64,000 bases of DNA, taken from positions 85,510-149,509 of the forward strand of contig JAIRWF010000035.1 of assembly GCA_031253335.1 (NCBI GenBank), in the 5' to 3' direction. The position numbers were made by a program, and so were the translations under genes. A model generated the notes under the pieces. It searched no databases, had not been told where the DNA came from, and saw only the letters and a list, made by a program, of their open reading frames with translations. The first letter of the stretch is position 1, and the number at the start of each line of letters is the position of its first letter. Source of the DNA: Streptococcaceae bacterium (GTDB lineage Bacteria; Bacillota; Bacilli; Lactobacillales; Streptococcaceae). Shown piece by piece: positions 20,492 to 29,842 of this stretch.

Positions 20492-21100
20492 TTAGTTGTT
20501 TTTCGGCATGATTCCTTGCATGCCAGCAGCTTGAAGCTCACCATCCAGCAAATTAAGCATTGCATGTACCCAATCATGGAGATCCGCCACGCACTTGAGG
20601 TAAGCAAGCGTCTCATGCGAAAGCGTGCGTATAAAGCCTGTTACCGTCTCCTTATCTTTTGAGATCTCATATTTCAAAGCCGATGCTGAACGTCTGGCAA
20701 TACTGAAACCCTTTTTCAAGTCCTCTTCTGCAAAATTCGCAAAAAAGAAATCCAGCTGATCGTGCAATTTAATCAAGCGTTCTTGCGTGTACAGCTGCAT
20801 GGAAAGCAGTTCTTCAGAAACATCCTCGTCTGAATTCAAGCGTTGCACAACACTCGCAAGATTCGCCCGCACAAACTCCACCATCATCTCGCTCTGCAGC
20901 TGCACCACATTATTAACTTTCGCGAGATTATCAAAATTCGTCGTCACATCCGTCTTTTCAGCACTATCTGGTAAATCCGTTAAAATCTGTGCCACATCCG
21001 CATCATTTTCAGGTGCAAGCTTTGCCGTCTCAAAGGTCGCACTATAAATCCCTTCAAAACTCTCAGCTGTTGTTAAATAATTTTTCTTAAAATCAGTCAT
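20492..21100 (-). CDS. Conserved-looking helical protein of unknown function, downstream of moaA
   Basis: Continuous ORF abutting moaA, predicted all-helical, no recognised motif. Confidence 0.7.
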   Translation of the reverse strand: MTDFKKNYLTTAESFEGIYSATFETAKLAPENDADVAQILTDLPDSAEKTDVTTNFDNLAKVNNVVQLQSEMMVEFVRANLASVVQRLNSDEDVSEELLSMQLYTQERLIKLHDQLDFFFANFAEEDLKKGFSIARRSASALKYEISKDKETVTGFIRTLSHETLAYLKCVADLHDWVHAMLNLLDGELQAAGMQGIMPKNN

Positions 21101-22120
21101 TTATCCTCCAATTTGACTCATATGCCGCCACGTGGGCTTCTGAAACTTATTCTTTTCATTTGCCGCAAGCGCCATCTCGTGGTTCTGTGGTTTGAGTGCC
21201 AAAACATCCTGAATCTGCGTCCGGAACGCTTCAAAATCAAAGATATTTTCCCGAATATTACTTTCGTCATCCCAGTACAGACACGACTTCACGGCACCAT
21301 CCGCCGTAATCCGCAAGCGATTGCAACTGTCGCAAAAACGGCAAGATACGGGATGAATCAGACCAAAACTTCCCAAAGCGCCCGCCAGTTGGTAATTCTC
21401 GGATGGCCCATTCCCACTCATGTAATAAGGTTTATACTCCCAACCATTTTCCGCACAAACCTGGAAAATGCGGTCAAGTCCTTCGTAGTTATCCTCCCAA
21501 AGCTTGGTATCACGCGCATTATTCGAGTGACCAATCGGCATAAACTCGATAAAACGGACATTCACGGGATGTGTCATGCTGTAGCTTAGGAAATCCGCGA
21601 TCTCATCGTCGTTTTGCCCCTTGATGACCACGACATTGAGCTTTATCACAAAAGGAAATTGTGAAGCTGCTTCAATCCCTTTCAAAAGTTGCTTAAGCGA
21701 ACCGCCCCGTGTGATTTCACGATATTTTTCAGAATTAAAGGTATCAATCGAAATGTTCAAACGCTTGAGACCAGCTTTCCAGAGCTTTTCTGCAAGCCGC
21801 GGCAATGCCAAACCATTCGTTGTCAAGGCGATATCTTCAATCTCAGGAATCACAGAGATTTCTTCGACAATCTCGCACAAATCTGCCCGTAGCGTAGGCT
21901 CTCCACCCGTCAAGCGGACTTTTTTAATCCCCATAGCAGCAAAATTCTTGACGAGCTGCACGATTTCAGCCTTCGAGAGGACTTTTTCATCTGGAAAAAA
22001 CTCTAAACCCTCTTCAGGCATGCAATAAACACACCTGAGGTTGCATTTATCCGTGATGGATAAACGCAAATAGTCATGCACCCGGCCAAAGGGATCGGTC
22101 AATACCGTATTTTCAGTCAT
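21101..22120 (-). CDS. moaA: GTP 3',8-cyclase MoaA (radical SAM)
   Basis: [14 protein letters not shown] and second cluster [16 protein letters not shown]; likely start MTENTVLTD overlaps the msrB end. Confidence 0.96.
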   Translation of the reverse strand: MTENTVLTDPFGRVHDYLRLSITDKCNLRCVYCMPEEGLEFFPDEKVLSKAEIVQLVKNFAAMGIKKVRLTGGEPTLRADLCEIVEEISVIPEIEDIALTTNGLALPRLAEKLWKAGLKRLNISIDTFNSEKYREITRGGSLKQLLKGIEAASQFPFVIKLNVVVIKGQNDDEIADFLSYSMTHPVNVRFIEFMPIGHSNNARDTKLWEDNYEGLDRIFQVCAENGWEYKPYYMSGNGPSENYQLAGALGSFGLIHPVSCRFCDSCNRLRITADGAVKSCLYWDDESNIRENIFDFEAFRTQIQDVLALKPQNHEMALAANEKNKFQKPTWRHMSQIGG

Positions 22121-22547
22121 TAAAGAGGTTTGCATAGTCACCATAGCCCTCCTTTTCTAAATCTGCCACTGGCACGAAGCGCAATGCAGCGGAGTTAATA
22201 CAATAGCGAAGCCCGCCTTTGTCCACTGGGCCATCGGTAAAAACGTGTCCTAAGTGAGAATCCGCTTGTGGCGAACGCACTTCGACACGCTCCATCCCAT
22301 GCGTCTGATCGCGTTTTTCGTTTAATTTTCCGATAGGCTTTGTAAAGGCTGGCCAACCACAGCCCGAGTCATACTTGTCAAGGCTCGTAAACAGCGGCTC
22401 CCCTGAGACAATATCGACATATAGGCCAGGCTCAAAATGATGATCAAAAGTGTTCGTAAAAGGCGCTTCAGTCCCATTTTTCTGCGTAACTTCGTAGGAC
22501 AAGGGCGAGAGCGTTGCAATTTCTTTTTGATAGTTTTCGTTTGACAT
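22113..22547 (-). CDS. msrB: Peptide-methionine (R)-S-oxide reductase
   Basis: [38 protein letters not shown]; start [10 protein letters not shown]. Confidence 0.94.
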   Translation of the reverse strand: MSNENYQKEIATLSPLSYEVTQKNGTEAPFTNTFDHHFEPGLYVDIVSGEPLFTSLDKYDSGCGWPAFTKPIGKLNEKRDQTHGMERVEVRSPQADSHLGHVFTDGPVDKGGLRYCINSAALRFVPVADLEKEGYGDYANLFND

Positions 22548-22752
22548 AGTTCTCCTTTTGGTGGGACAATGGATTCTTACACCATCACGTCTTCTGACGC
22601 ACCCACAATTACTCGGAATTTGCGATGACGCGTTGCTTCGCAAAGCTTTATCCGTTACCTGAACGCTCCCACTTGGTCGCATCCAGCTCCATTTGGCCAG
22701 ACAATACTTCGTATTACGCGTGTTGCGCACTGCCAATTACTCGGAATTTATA

Positions 22753-22812
22753 GCTTTATTGTAGCAAATCATTACAAAAAAAGATACTCAACAGCTTGTC
22801 GCGTATCTTTGA
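22753..22812 (-). promoter_or_regulatory. Fused terminator-promoter between the FNT gene and msrB-moaA
   Basis: Hairpin AAAGATAC...GTATCTTTTTTT followed by TTTGTAATGATTTGCTACAAT. Confidence 0.55.
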
Positions 22813-22818
22813 CATTTT

Positions 22819-23610
22819 TTATTCTTCCTTCGGCAAGCCTTTCCTAAAGCCATAGTAATGAAAGACGGAGACAAAGAGGGCTGCACCGACAAGATTGCCC
22901 AAAGCAACGATGCCAAAGTTTGCAAAGAATTGTCCCCAGGTAATGGGTGCTCCTGCGAAAATCGCTGCTGGGATGAGGAAGGAATTCGCCACACTATGCT
23001 GGAAGCCAATCGCCACAAAAACCATGATGGGAAACCATGCGCCGATAATCTTGCCCATGGTGTCCTTGCCTGCGATGTATTGCCAGATGGAAAGTCCCAC
23101 GAGCCAGTTACAACCAATCGCCGAGAAAAATGCCACGGACGGGCTTGCAGCGACTTTACTTGCCGCCATCGCAAGGAGTTTCGTGTGGTAAGCAAGATTA
23201 TCTGGGGTTGTATTGACCATCCCCGTGAGATGCGTGAGGAGAAAGGCTGTGGCCACGGCACCAATGACGTTATAAATTGCAATTTCGATGAAGTTGATAA
23301 TTGTAGGTCCCACCTTGACTTTGCGATCAAGGAGCGATACCGTGACTGTCATGAAATTCCCTGTAAGGAGCTCAGCTCCTACAATGACGACCGCAATCAG
23401 TCCCATTGGGAAAACTGCGGCACCCAGGAAACTCGCGAGTCCTGCAAATTCTTTCGGGAAGACGGCTGTCACTTTCAGGTCGGCGAAAAATCCCAGCCCG
23501 ATGAAGGCACCTGCAAGAAAGCCCAATAGGAACTTTTCCAGATGCGTTTTTTGGAGTTTTGCGACGCCAGATCTAATCACGAGCGCCAGAGTTTCAGAGC
23601 CTGATAACAT
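22819..23610 (-). CDS. Formate/nitrite transporter family channel
   Basis: FNT signatures (GFLAGAFIGLGF; GNFMTVTV; LVGLSIWQ; GFQHSVANSFLIP); start MLSGSETLA. Confidence 0.92.
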   Translation of the reverse strand: MLSGSETLALVIRSGVAKLQKTHLEKFLLGFLAGAFIGLGFFADLKVTAVFPKEFAGLASFLGAAVFPMGLIAVVIVGAELLTGNFMTVTVSLLDRKVKVGPTIINFIEIAIYNVIGAVATAFLLTHLTGMVNTTPDNLAYHTKLLAMAASKVAASPSVAFFSAIGCNWLVGLSIWQYIAGKDTMGKIIGAWFPIMVFVAIGFQHSVANSFLIPAAIFAGAPITWGQFFANFGIVALGNLVGAALFVSVFHYYGFRKGLPKEE

Positions 23611-23684
23611 CGTCCACCTCATTTCTAATTTACCGAGAACATTTGTTGAAATTTCACAAAGTTCACAAACTTTTAACAGACTCG

Positions 23685-23698
23685 TGATAGCGCTTTCA
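23685..23698. promoter_or_regulatory. Catabolite responsive element (cre) upstream of the FNT gene
   Basis: TGATAGCGCTTTCA matches TGWAANCGNTNWCA on the minus strand and overlaps a TTGACA-N17-TATCAC promoter. Confidence 0.65.
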
Positions 23699-23715
23699 CC
23701 TTGATTTGTCAAGAA

Positions 23716-23746
23716 TAAAACCTGTCAAATTTGACAGGTTTCATTT
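23716..23746. terminator. Terminator built on the iterated palindrome
   Basis: AAACCTGTCAAATTTGACAGGTTTCATTTTT. Confidence 0.7.
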
Positions 23747-23783
23747 TTCTGTTTCATCCTATTTTTTCAGCTCTGACAGCTCA

Positions 23784-24047
23784 TCATCCCCCACTAACAG
23801 GTGGAATCAGCGCAATTTCAGCGTCTGTCAAATCTGACGGCTCATCATAAATGTATTCATGATTCACTGCCACGTTGCAAAGTTTGATTAAATCAGCTTG
23901 CAGCGGATATGACTCAGCCACCAACTTCAAAATTGTGCTTCTGTCAGCTCTGATAGGCAATTCTAGTTCAATCTCTGGACCTAAGATATCTGCTAAATGA
24001 GCAAAAAGCTTGATTTGTGTCATTCTACTTTCCCCACCTCTCTTCAA
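23784..24047 (-). CDS. moaD: Molybdopterin synthase small subunit
   Basis: Ubiquitin-like, C-terminal IPPVSGG. Confidence 0.93.
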   Translation of the reverse strand: MKRGGESRMTQIKLFAHLADILGPEIELELPIRADRSTILKLVAESYPLQADLIKLCNVAVNHEYIYDEPSDLTDAEIALIPPVSGG

Positions 24048-24438
24048 GGCCGTCTGTCTCCTTCTTCCAGATGGGCACTGTTTTTTTCAACGCATCAATC
24101 AAATGGTGGCATGCCTCTAGCGCATCCTTGCGATGAATACTCGCAACGCCAATAAACACTGCCTCATCCATCACTTCCAAGTGCCCAATTCGGTGCGCAA
24201 TCACAACCCGATTCCCCGCAGCTTCAATTGGTGCCGCAAGCTTCTCAAGTTCCGCAATCGCCATCTCCTCATAAGCCGTATAATCCACAAAATCCGTGTG
24301 TTCCGTGTGATCAGCAAAAGGCGTCATATCGCGAATCGTCCCCACGAAAATCCCAAGTCCCCCATACTCAGGCGATTTCAGTTCCGCATACAAAGTCGGA
24401 ATATCCAAAGGCTCCATCGAAAGTTTTATGATTGCCAT
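24025..24438 (-). CDS. moaE: Molybdopterin synthase large subunit
   Basis: GIFVGTIRD; VVIAHRIGHLEVMDEAVFIGVASIHR; VPIWKKE. Confidence 0.95.
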   Translation of the reverse strand: MAIIKLSMEPLDIPTLYAELKSPEYGGLGIFVGTIRDMTPFADHTEHTDFVDYTAYEEMAIAELEKLAAPIEAAGNRVVIAHRIGHLEVMDEAVFIGVASIHRKDALEACHHLIDALKKTVPIWKKETDGLEERWGK

Positions 24439-24450
24439 TTTTCCTCCACT

Positions 24451-24939
24451 TCAGGCGTCTTCCACACCATACACAAATTCCCCACTCTTTCCGCCACTTT
24501 TCGTGAGCAAATGGCAGTCCGTCATCATCATCCCGCGGTCAATTGCCTTACACATGTCGTAAATCGTGAGAGCCGCCACCTGCACTGCAGTCAACGCTTC
24601 CATCTCAACACCTGTCTGCCCCGTTGTCTTCACCTCTGAGACGATCACAATCTCTCGCTCCGAAGTAAATTCAAAAGAAATATCCACGCCCGTAAGAAGC
24701 AGGACATGACACATGGGAATCAACTCCGACGTCTTCTTCGCCGCCATGATACCCGCCACCTGCGCTACAGCAAGAACATCGCCTTTAGCAATACCGCCCT
24801 CTTTGATGCGCACCAACGTCTCAGGCGCCATGATAACCGTCGCTGTCGCTGTCGCCACACGCCTCGTAACTGCCTTATCCGACACATCCACCTGCCGCGC
24901 CCGCCCCTGCGCGTTGATATGCGTGAGTTCTTCCGTCAT
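24451..24939 (-). CDS. moaC: Cyclic pyranopterin monophosphate synthase MoaC
   Basis: [40 protein letters not shown]. Confidence 0.96.
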   Translation of the reverse strand: MTEELTHINAQGRARQVDVSDKAVTRRVATATATVIMAPETLVRIKEGGIAKGDVLAVAQVAGIMAAKKTSELIPMCHVLLLTGVDISFEFTSEREIVIVSEVKTTGQTGVEMEALTAVQVAALTIYDMCKAIDRGMMMTDCHLLTKSGGKSGEFVYGVEDA

Positions 24940-25424
24940 TTCTCCTCCAAAAGTCTTGTAAATAGTGCCTTCCTCGCCTCCCGGCTCGTCAAATCCTCCA
25001 CGCCTTGGGCTAGTTCCTCTGAAAAAAGGCTCCCGCGTAACGCCTGCAGCTCTCCCTCGGGCAAGATTCTCTCCTTGCTCATTGGTCCAATCAATTCCAG
25101 TTTCCAGCCGTCAAAACTAGAAGCCCGAAATCCCTCAATTAGTAGTACATCTACCTCTTGAGCCATATACTTTTCAAGAATTTCCGATACTTCTACTGAC
25201 CTTTTTTCATGCCAGAGAAATTCACCCGCCGTCGATAAGCCCACACCATCTGCTCCCGCAGCAGCAAAGCGATAACTATCCGTCTCAGGCGTATCCATCA
25301 CCGCTTCATGTGCCCGCTTGAGGCATGCCACTTTCAGGCCTTCAGACTTTGCGAGCCCAATCCACTCCAGCATCAAGGTCGTCTTCCCGACCTTTTTATT
25401 CCCTACAATTTGAAGTATCTTCAT
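24936..25424 (-). CDS. mobB: Molybdopterin-guanine dinucleotide biosynthesis protein B
   Basis: [16 protein letters not shown]-loop; [10 protein letters not shown]. Confidence 0.9.
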   Translation of the reverse strand: MKILQIVGNKKVGKTTLMLEWIGLAKSEGLKVACLKRAHEAVMDTPETDSYRFAAAGADGVGLSTAGEFLWHEKRSVEVSEILEKYMAQEVDVLLIEGFRASSFDGWKLELIGPMSKERILPEGELQALRGSLFSEELAQGVEDLTSREARKALFTRLLEEK

Positions 25425-26614
25425 CGCTCAGGAATCCACCAAATAGCGACTTCTTCGCCCGCAGTCACAGCCGTATCATGCGGAATTCTATAAAAACAAT
25501 TCGCCTGGTACAAGCTCGACAGTTCGCTCGATTGCCCGTGACCATTGAGGCTCACACCATCCGCGCCGTTCACCCCATTCAAATAGCGGTCAAATTCATT
25601 TTTCTTCGTATAGCCATCGCGCAAAATGCCACGACCTGGACGTATCCGGGTTGTCTGTCCCTGAAAACGCCGTATCAACGGCTCCGCAAAAAACCAAAAA
25701 CCTGTAAAACAGGCACTTGGATTTCCTGACAAAGCAATGACAGGTTTTCCCTTCATGAGAAAAGCCGTCGTTGGGCTTCCAGGCCGCATGGCAAGTTTAT
25801 TAAAGAGACAATCATTTTCTTGCGCAATCACTGCGAGAAAGTCAAAATCTCCGACCGACACGCCACCCGTGGTAATCACCAAATCATTTTCCGCAGTTAA
25901 ACGTGCAAGCAGCTCCCGCGTTGCTTCCAAATCATCAGTCAATTCATAGACACCCGTCACATCCGCATCGTTTTCCTGCGCTAGGCCTGACAGCAAAGGA
26001 CCATTCGAGTTATAAATCTTGCCATCTTCAGGACGTGCATTCTCTGCAAGTTCTGACCCTGTTGCAACTACAGCCACACGAGGCTTTTTATAGACAGAAA
26101 CTTCTGAAACCCCAAAAGCCGCAAGGACTGATACCGCTCCCGCATTGAGTCGTGTCCCCGCAGGAATCACGCGCTCATCACGCGCCACTTCTTCACCTAT
26201 CTCTGTTATATTCGATTTCGCAGACGTCCGTAAAATCCGAACACGATTCCCAGATAAAGCCTCCGTGTCTTCCAACATGATGACTTTCGCTACATCATCT
26301 GGCACTTTAGCGCCCGTCATAATCCGCACACATTCGCCAGATTTCAACGCACTCTCATGCGTACTCCCCGCGCCCACTTCATCTACCATCGTGAATTCAC
26401 GCGGAAAATCCTCATCATCATGCGCTAAAATCCCGTAGCCATCATATCCTGAGCGCCTAAAAGCAGGAATCGGAAAAGGTGCCCGCAGATCCTCTGCCAA
26501 CACAAAGCCATGTGCTTCTACAGATTTCACGCGCACAACCTTTGGCGTTACAGTAATCCCCGCCAACTTCTCCTTCGCTTCCTCAAGCGAAATTGCTGTT
26601 CGTTTCAAATACAT
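25421..26614 (-). CDS. moeA: Molybdopterin molybdotransferase
   Basis: RSGYDGYGI; TTGGVSVGDFDFL; GKPVIALSGNPSACFTGF. Confidence 0.95.
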   Translation of the reverse strand: MYLKRTAISLEEAKEKLAGITVTPKVVRVKSVEAHGFVLAEDLRAPFPIPAFRRSGYDGYGILAHDDEDFPREFTMVDEVGAGSTHESALKSGECVRIMTGAKVPDDVAKVIMLEDTEALSGNRVRILRTSAKSNITEIGEEVARDERVIPAGTRLNAGAVSVLAAFGVSEVSVYKKPRVAVVATGSELAENARPEDGKIYNSNGPLLSGLAQENDADVTGVYELTDDLEATRELLARLTAENDLVITTGGVSVGDFDFLAVIAQENDCLFNKLAMRPGSPTTAFLMKGKPVIALSGNPSACFTGFWFFAEPLIRRFQGQTTRIRPGRGILRDGYTKKNEFDRYLNGVNGADGVSLNGHGQSSELSSLYQANCFYRIPHDTAVTAGEEVAIWWIPER

Positions 26615-26615
26615 C

Positions 26616-26835
26616 TAGTTACCTCTAAAAACTTACTTTTTCGTTTAACCGCACGACCTCGCTCGCTTGGCACACTGTGCCAAGGTAATCAAATAAGGAA
26701 ACGGAGTTTCCTCGCCAGAGCGCCGAGTCAATAAACGCGTCGCTAAGTTAGATTCTGGAAAAAAGCTTCGCTTGCTTCATCCGCTACCTTGGAGCAGTGC
26801 TCCAAGCAAAAGTAACCCAGTTTTTAGACACGCCT
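26616..26835. repeat. Mosaic palindromic dispersed repeat, copy E, forming the moeA 5' UTR
   Basis: GTTACCTCTAAAAACTTAC ... CCCAGTTTTTAGACACGCC; edge lies directly beside the moeA start codon. Confidence 0.7.
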
Positions 26836-26842
26836 TTTCTCA

Positions 26843-26899
26843 ATTATAGCAAACCACTACAAAAAAAGACAGACAACGACTTGTTGACTATCTTTTACT
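26843..26899 (-). promoter_or_regulatory. Fused terminator-promoter between fdhA and moeA, similar to that at 22753
   Basis: CTTTTTTTGTAGTGGTTTGCTATAAT on the minus strand; near-duplicate of 22753-22812. Confidence 0.55.
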
Positions 26900-26929
26900 T
26901 CAAAAAGCCACAAATCAATGTGGCTTTTA

Positions 26930-29842
26930 TTAAACATACATCACATCACTCTCACTCGTAAACTCCTCGCGAGGTTTTGCACTTTCAATCTTTTCAATCT
27001 TCACCGCACAGACCTTGTACTCGGGGATAAAGCTAATCGGATCAAGTGCGGCGTTCGTGAGTTCATTGGCATTGCCATCTGGGAAGTGGAAGGTCATGAA
27101 GCTCGCATCTTTTAAGACCGCGTCATTCACGACCGCATAAGTCTCAATCGTCCCACGACGCGAAGAAACACGTACTTTGTCACCTGTCTCTATGCCCCAA
27201 ATTGCTGCATTTTCATGATTGAGCTCGATATAGCTGTGACCTGCAATTTCCTGCACGCCTTCGGTTTTTCCTGTCATGGCGCGGGTATTGTAGTGGTAAA
27301 GCATGCGCCCTGTAGATAGTAAGACAGGGTAGTCCTCATCAGGCTCTTCAGCTGCTGGATAATAAGGCAGCGCGTGGAAAAGCCCCAAGCCATTTTCACG
27401 AGTAAACTGCCCCACGTGCATGATGGGTGTCCCCTCATCTTCAGCACTACGACAAGGCCATTGCAGGCTCCCCTTTTCTTCCAAACGGGCAAAGCTCATC
27501 CCACCCATCGTTGGCGTGACTGCAGCAATCTCGTCTAAAATCTCGCTGGCTGAGTCGTAGTGCATGGGATAGCCCATACGTGTCGCCACATCACAGAAGA
27601 CTTCAAAGTCTTCACGCGCTTCTCCTGGTGCCTGCACCGCACGACGCACGAGTTGGACGCGACGTTCCGTATTCGTAAAGGTGCCATCTTTTTCTGCATA
27701 AGCACGACCAGGGAGTACTACATCAGCATAAGCGGCCGTTTCTGTCATGAAGAGCTCTTGCACAACAAGGAAATCGACGCCTTCAAGGCCTTCGCGAATC
27801 TCGCCTAAATCAGGGTCCGTCACGACAGGGTCTTCCCCAAAGATATACATCCCGTGGATTTTCCCGCCCTTACGACCTTCAGGGATAAATTGGGTTGACG
27901 TCTGTCCGACTTTTGGATTGAGCGTTACGTTCCACGCTTTTTCAAATTTTTCAATCGTCTTCGGGTCTGCGACGTGTTGATACCCAGGGAAGTCAAATGG
28001 TGAGTCGCCCATGTCGCTTGCCCCTTGAACATTATTTTGTCCACGAAGCGGATTGACGCCACAACCTGGTTTTCCGACTTTACCGACAAGCATGGCGAGA
28101 TTCGCCATGGACATGACCCCATTTACCCCTGTCGAGTGCTCCGTCACTCCAAGACAGTAGATGAGAGGCGCTTTTTCAGCTTTCGCATAAATGCGTGCGG
28201 CTTCGCGAATCTGCTCGGCTGATACGCCACAAATTTCAGCGACTTTTTCAGGCGTATAATCTTTAACCAACTCACGCATTTCTTCGTAGCCTTCGGTGCG
28301 CTTTGCGATAAAGTCTTTGTCTTCAAGACCTTCTGAGATAATGACGTTCATCATGGCATTAACTAGTGCCACATCCGAGCCCGCTTTCGCCTGTAAATGC
28401 AAGGTTGCACGATCTACAAGGTCAATCTTACGTGGATCTATGACGATCAATTTTGCGCCATTTCTTACGGCTTGACGAATCTGTGCCCCGATAACAGGAT
28501 GCGCCTCGGTCGTATTTGAGCCCACAAGTAAAATCGCATTCACGTCTGTCGTGATATCTGCAATGGTATTTGTCATGGCACCCGAGCCAAAGGACATGGC
28601 TAAGCCATGCACCGTCGAGCTGTGGCAGACACGGGCACAGTTGTCGACGTTATTTGTTCCAAAAGCGGCACGCACCATTTTCTGAAAGACATAGTTATCT
28701 TCATTGATGGAGCGTGAACAACTAGAGCCAGCCAAAGCATCTGGGCCATATTTTTCTTTGATCGCATTGAATTTGCTTGCGACAAGGTCCAGCGCTTCGT
28801 CCCAACTAGCTTCTTCAAAGATTCCATTGCGCTTGATGAGAGGTTTGGTAAGCCGCGCTTTATGACCAATAAATTTATAAGAGCCAAAGTAGCCCTTGAC
28901 GCAGAGCTGATTTTTGTTGGCGGCACCATTGGCGGGTTCCACCCCAATAATCTGATTATCTTTGACGAGCAAATCCATCTGACAGCCTGTTCCACAGTGT
29001 GGGCAGGTCGTGCGGACTTTGGTAAATTCATTGACATGAAATTTCGCAGTGTCTTTCGCTTTCAGGGCACCCGTCGGGCAGACAGACACACAAAGGCCAC
29101 AGTATTCACACTGGCTGACATCCCAATTTTCCCCGTAGCAAGGGAGCATGACCGTCTCAAAGCCGCGCTTGGCAGTAGAAATGACGTCGCGCTCTTGCAA
29201 ATGCTGGCAGACACGCGAACAGCGGCGACACATGATACAGAGCGACGGATCATAGGTAAAGAAAGGATTGGAGTCGTCAATTGGGCGGGCTTGTACATCA
29301 GAAAGCTGTATCCCTGATTTGAAACTCGTCTCCAAAACGCCGTATTCACGCGCATAGTCGAGGAGTTCATTATCCCCTTCTTCGACTTCTTCTTGGATGC
29401 GGGTCTGATTGGATAGCAAAAGGTCAATGACAAAACGGCGAGAATCGTCAATCTTCTCATTTCGAGTATGCACGACCATTCCCTCACGAGCAGGCTCGGT
29501 ACAAGCGGTCACGAGGCCGCCTTTTCGCCCACCCTCGACTTCGACCATGCACATGCGACATGAGCCGTCTGGTGTCATCTCTTTGAGGTAACAAAGTGTC
29601 GGAATGTCAATTCCTGCTTGCTTCGACGCTTCCAAAATCGTGGTTCCTTTATCCACCGTGATTTCTTGATCGTCCATGGTGAAAGTAATCTGCGTCTTGA
29701 CCGGATTGTCACGGTCTTCAGACAAGCCTCGCGCCCGCGCCCCTGACTCCGAAATCCCTGAAGCTTGCCGGAAGGTAAACTTAATATTTGGGAATTCATC
29801 TACCAGTGTGGTTTGTCCAATTTTTGATTTTGCCATTACCAA
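26930..29842 (-). CDS. NAD-linked formate dehydrogenase alpha subunit (Mo-bisMGD, N-terminal 2Fe-2S, Cys type)
   Basis: CYLKEMTPDGSCRMCMVEVEG; CIMCRRCSRVC; CEYCGLCVSVCPTGAL; CPHCGTGCQ; NCARVCHSSTVHGL. Confidence 0.93.
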   Translation of the reverse strand: MVMAKSKIGQTTLVDEFPNIKFTFRQASGISESGARARGLSEDRDNPVKTQITFTMDDQEITVDKGTTILEASKQAGIDIPTLCYLKEMTPDGSCRMCMVEVEGGRKGGLVTACTEPAREGMVVHTRNEKIDDSRRFVIDLLLSNQTRIQEEVEEGDNELLDYAREYGVLETSFKSGIQLSDVQARPIDDSNPFFTYDPSLCIMCRRCSRVCQHLQERDVISTAKRGFETVMLPCYGENWDVSQCEYCGLCVSVCPTGALKAKDTAKFHVNEFTKVRTTCPHCGTGCQMDLLVKDNQIIGVEPANGAANKNQLCVKGYFGSYKFIGHKARLTKPLIKRNGIFEEASWDEALDLVASKFNAIKEKYGPDALAGSSCSRSINEDNYVFQKMVRAAFGTNNVDNCARVCHSSTVHGLAMSFGSGAMTNTIADITTDVNAILLVGSNTTEAHPVIGAQIRQAVRNGAKLIVIDPRKIDLVDRATLHLQAKAGSDVALVNAMMNVIISEGLEDKDFIAKRTEGYEEMRELVKDYTPEKVAEICGVSAEQIREAARIYAKAEKAPLIYCLGVTEHSTGVNGVMSMANLAMLVGKVGKPGCGVNPLRGQNNVQGASDMGDSPFDFPGYQHVADPKTIEKFEKAWNVTLNPKVGQTSTQFIPEGRKGGKIHGMYIFGEDPVVTDPDLGEIREGLEGVDFLVVQELFMTETAAYADVVLPGRAYAEKDGTFTNTERRVQLVRRAVQAPGEAREDFEVFCDVATRMGYPMHYDSASEILDEIAAVTPTMGGMSFARLEEKGSLQWPCRSAEDEGTPIMHVGQFTRENGLGLFHALPYYPAAEEPDEDYPVLLSTGRMLYHYNTRAMTGKTEGVQEIAGHSYIELNHENAAIWGIETGDKVRVSSRRGTIETYAVVNDAVLKDASFMTFHFPDGNANELTNAALDPISFIPEYKVCAVKIEKIESAKPREEFTSESDVMYV

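Noticed and set aside
22858-23529. 223-aa + strand ORF
   Set aside because: Shadow frame of the FNT channel gene
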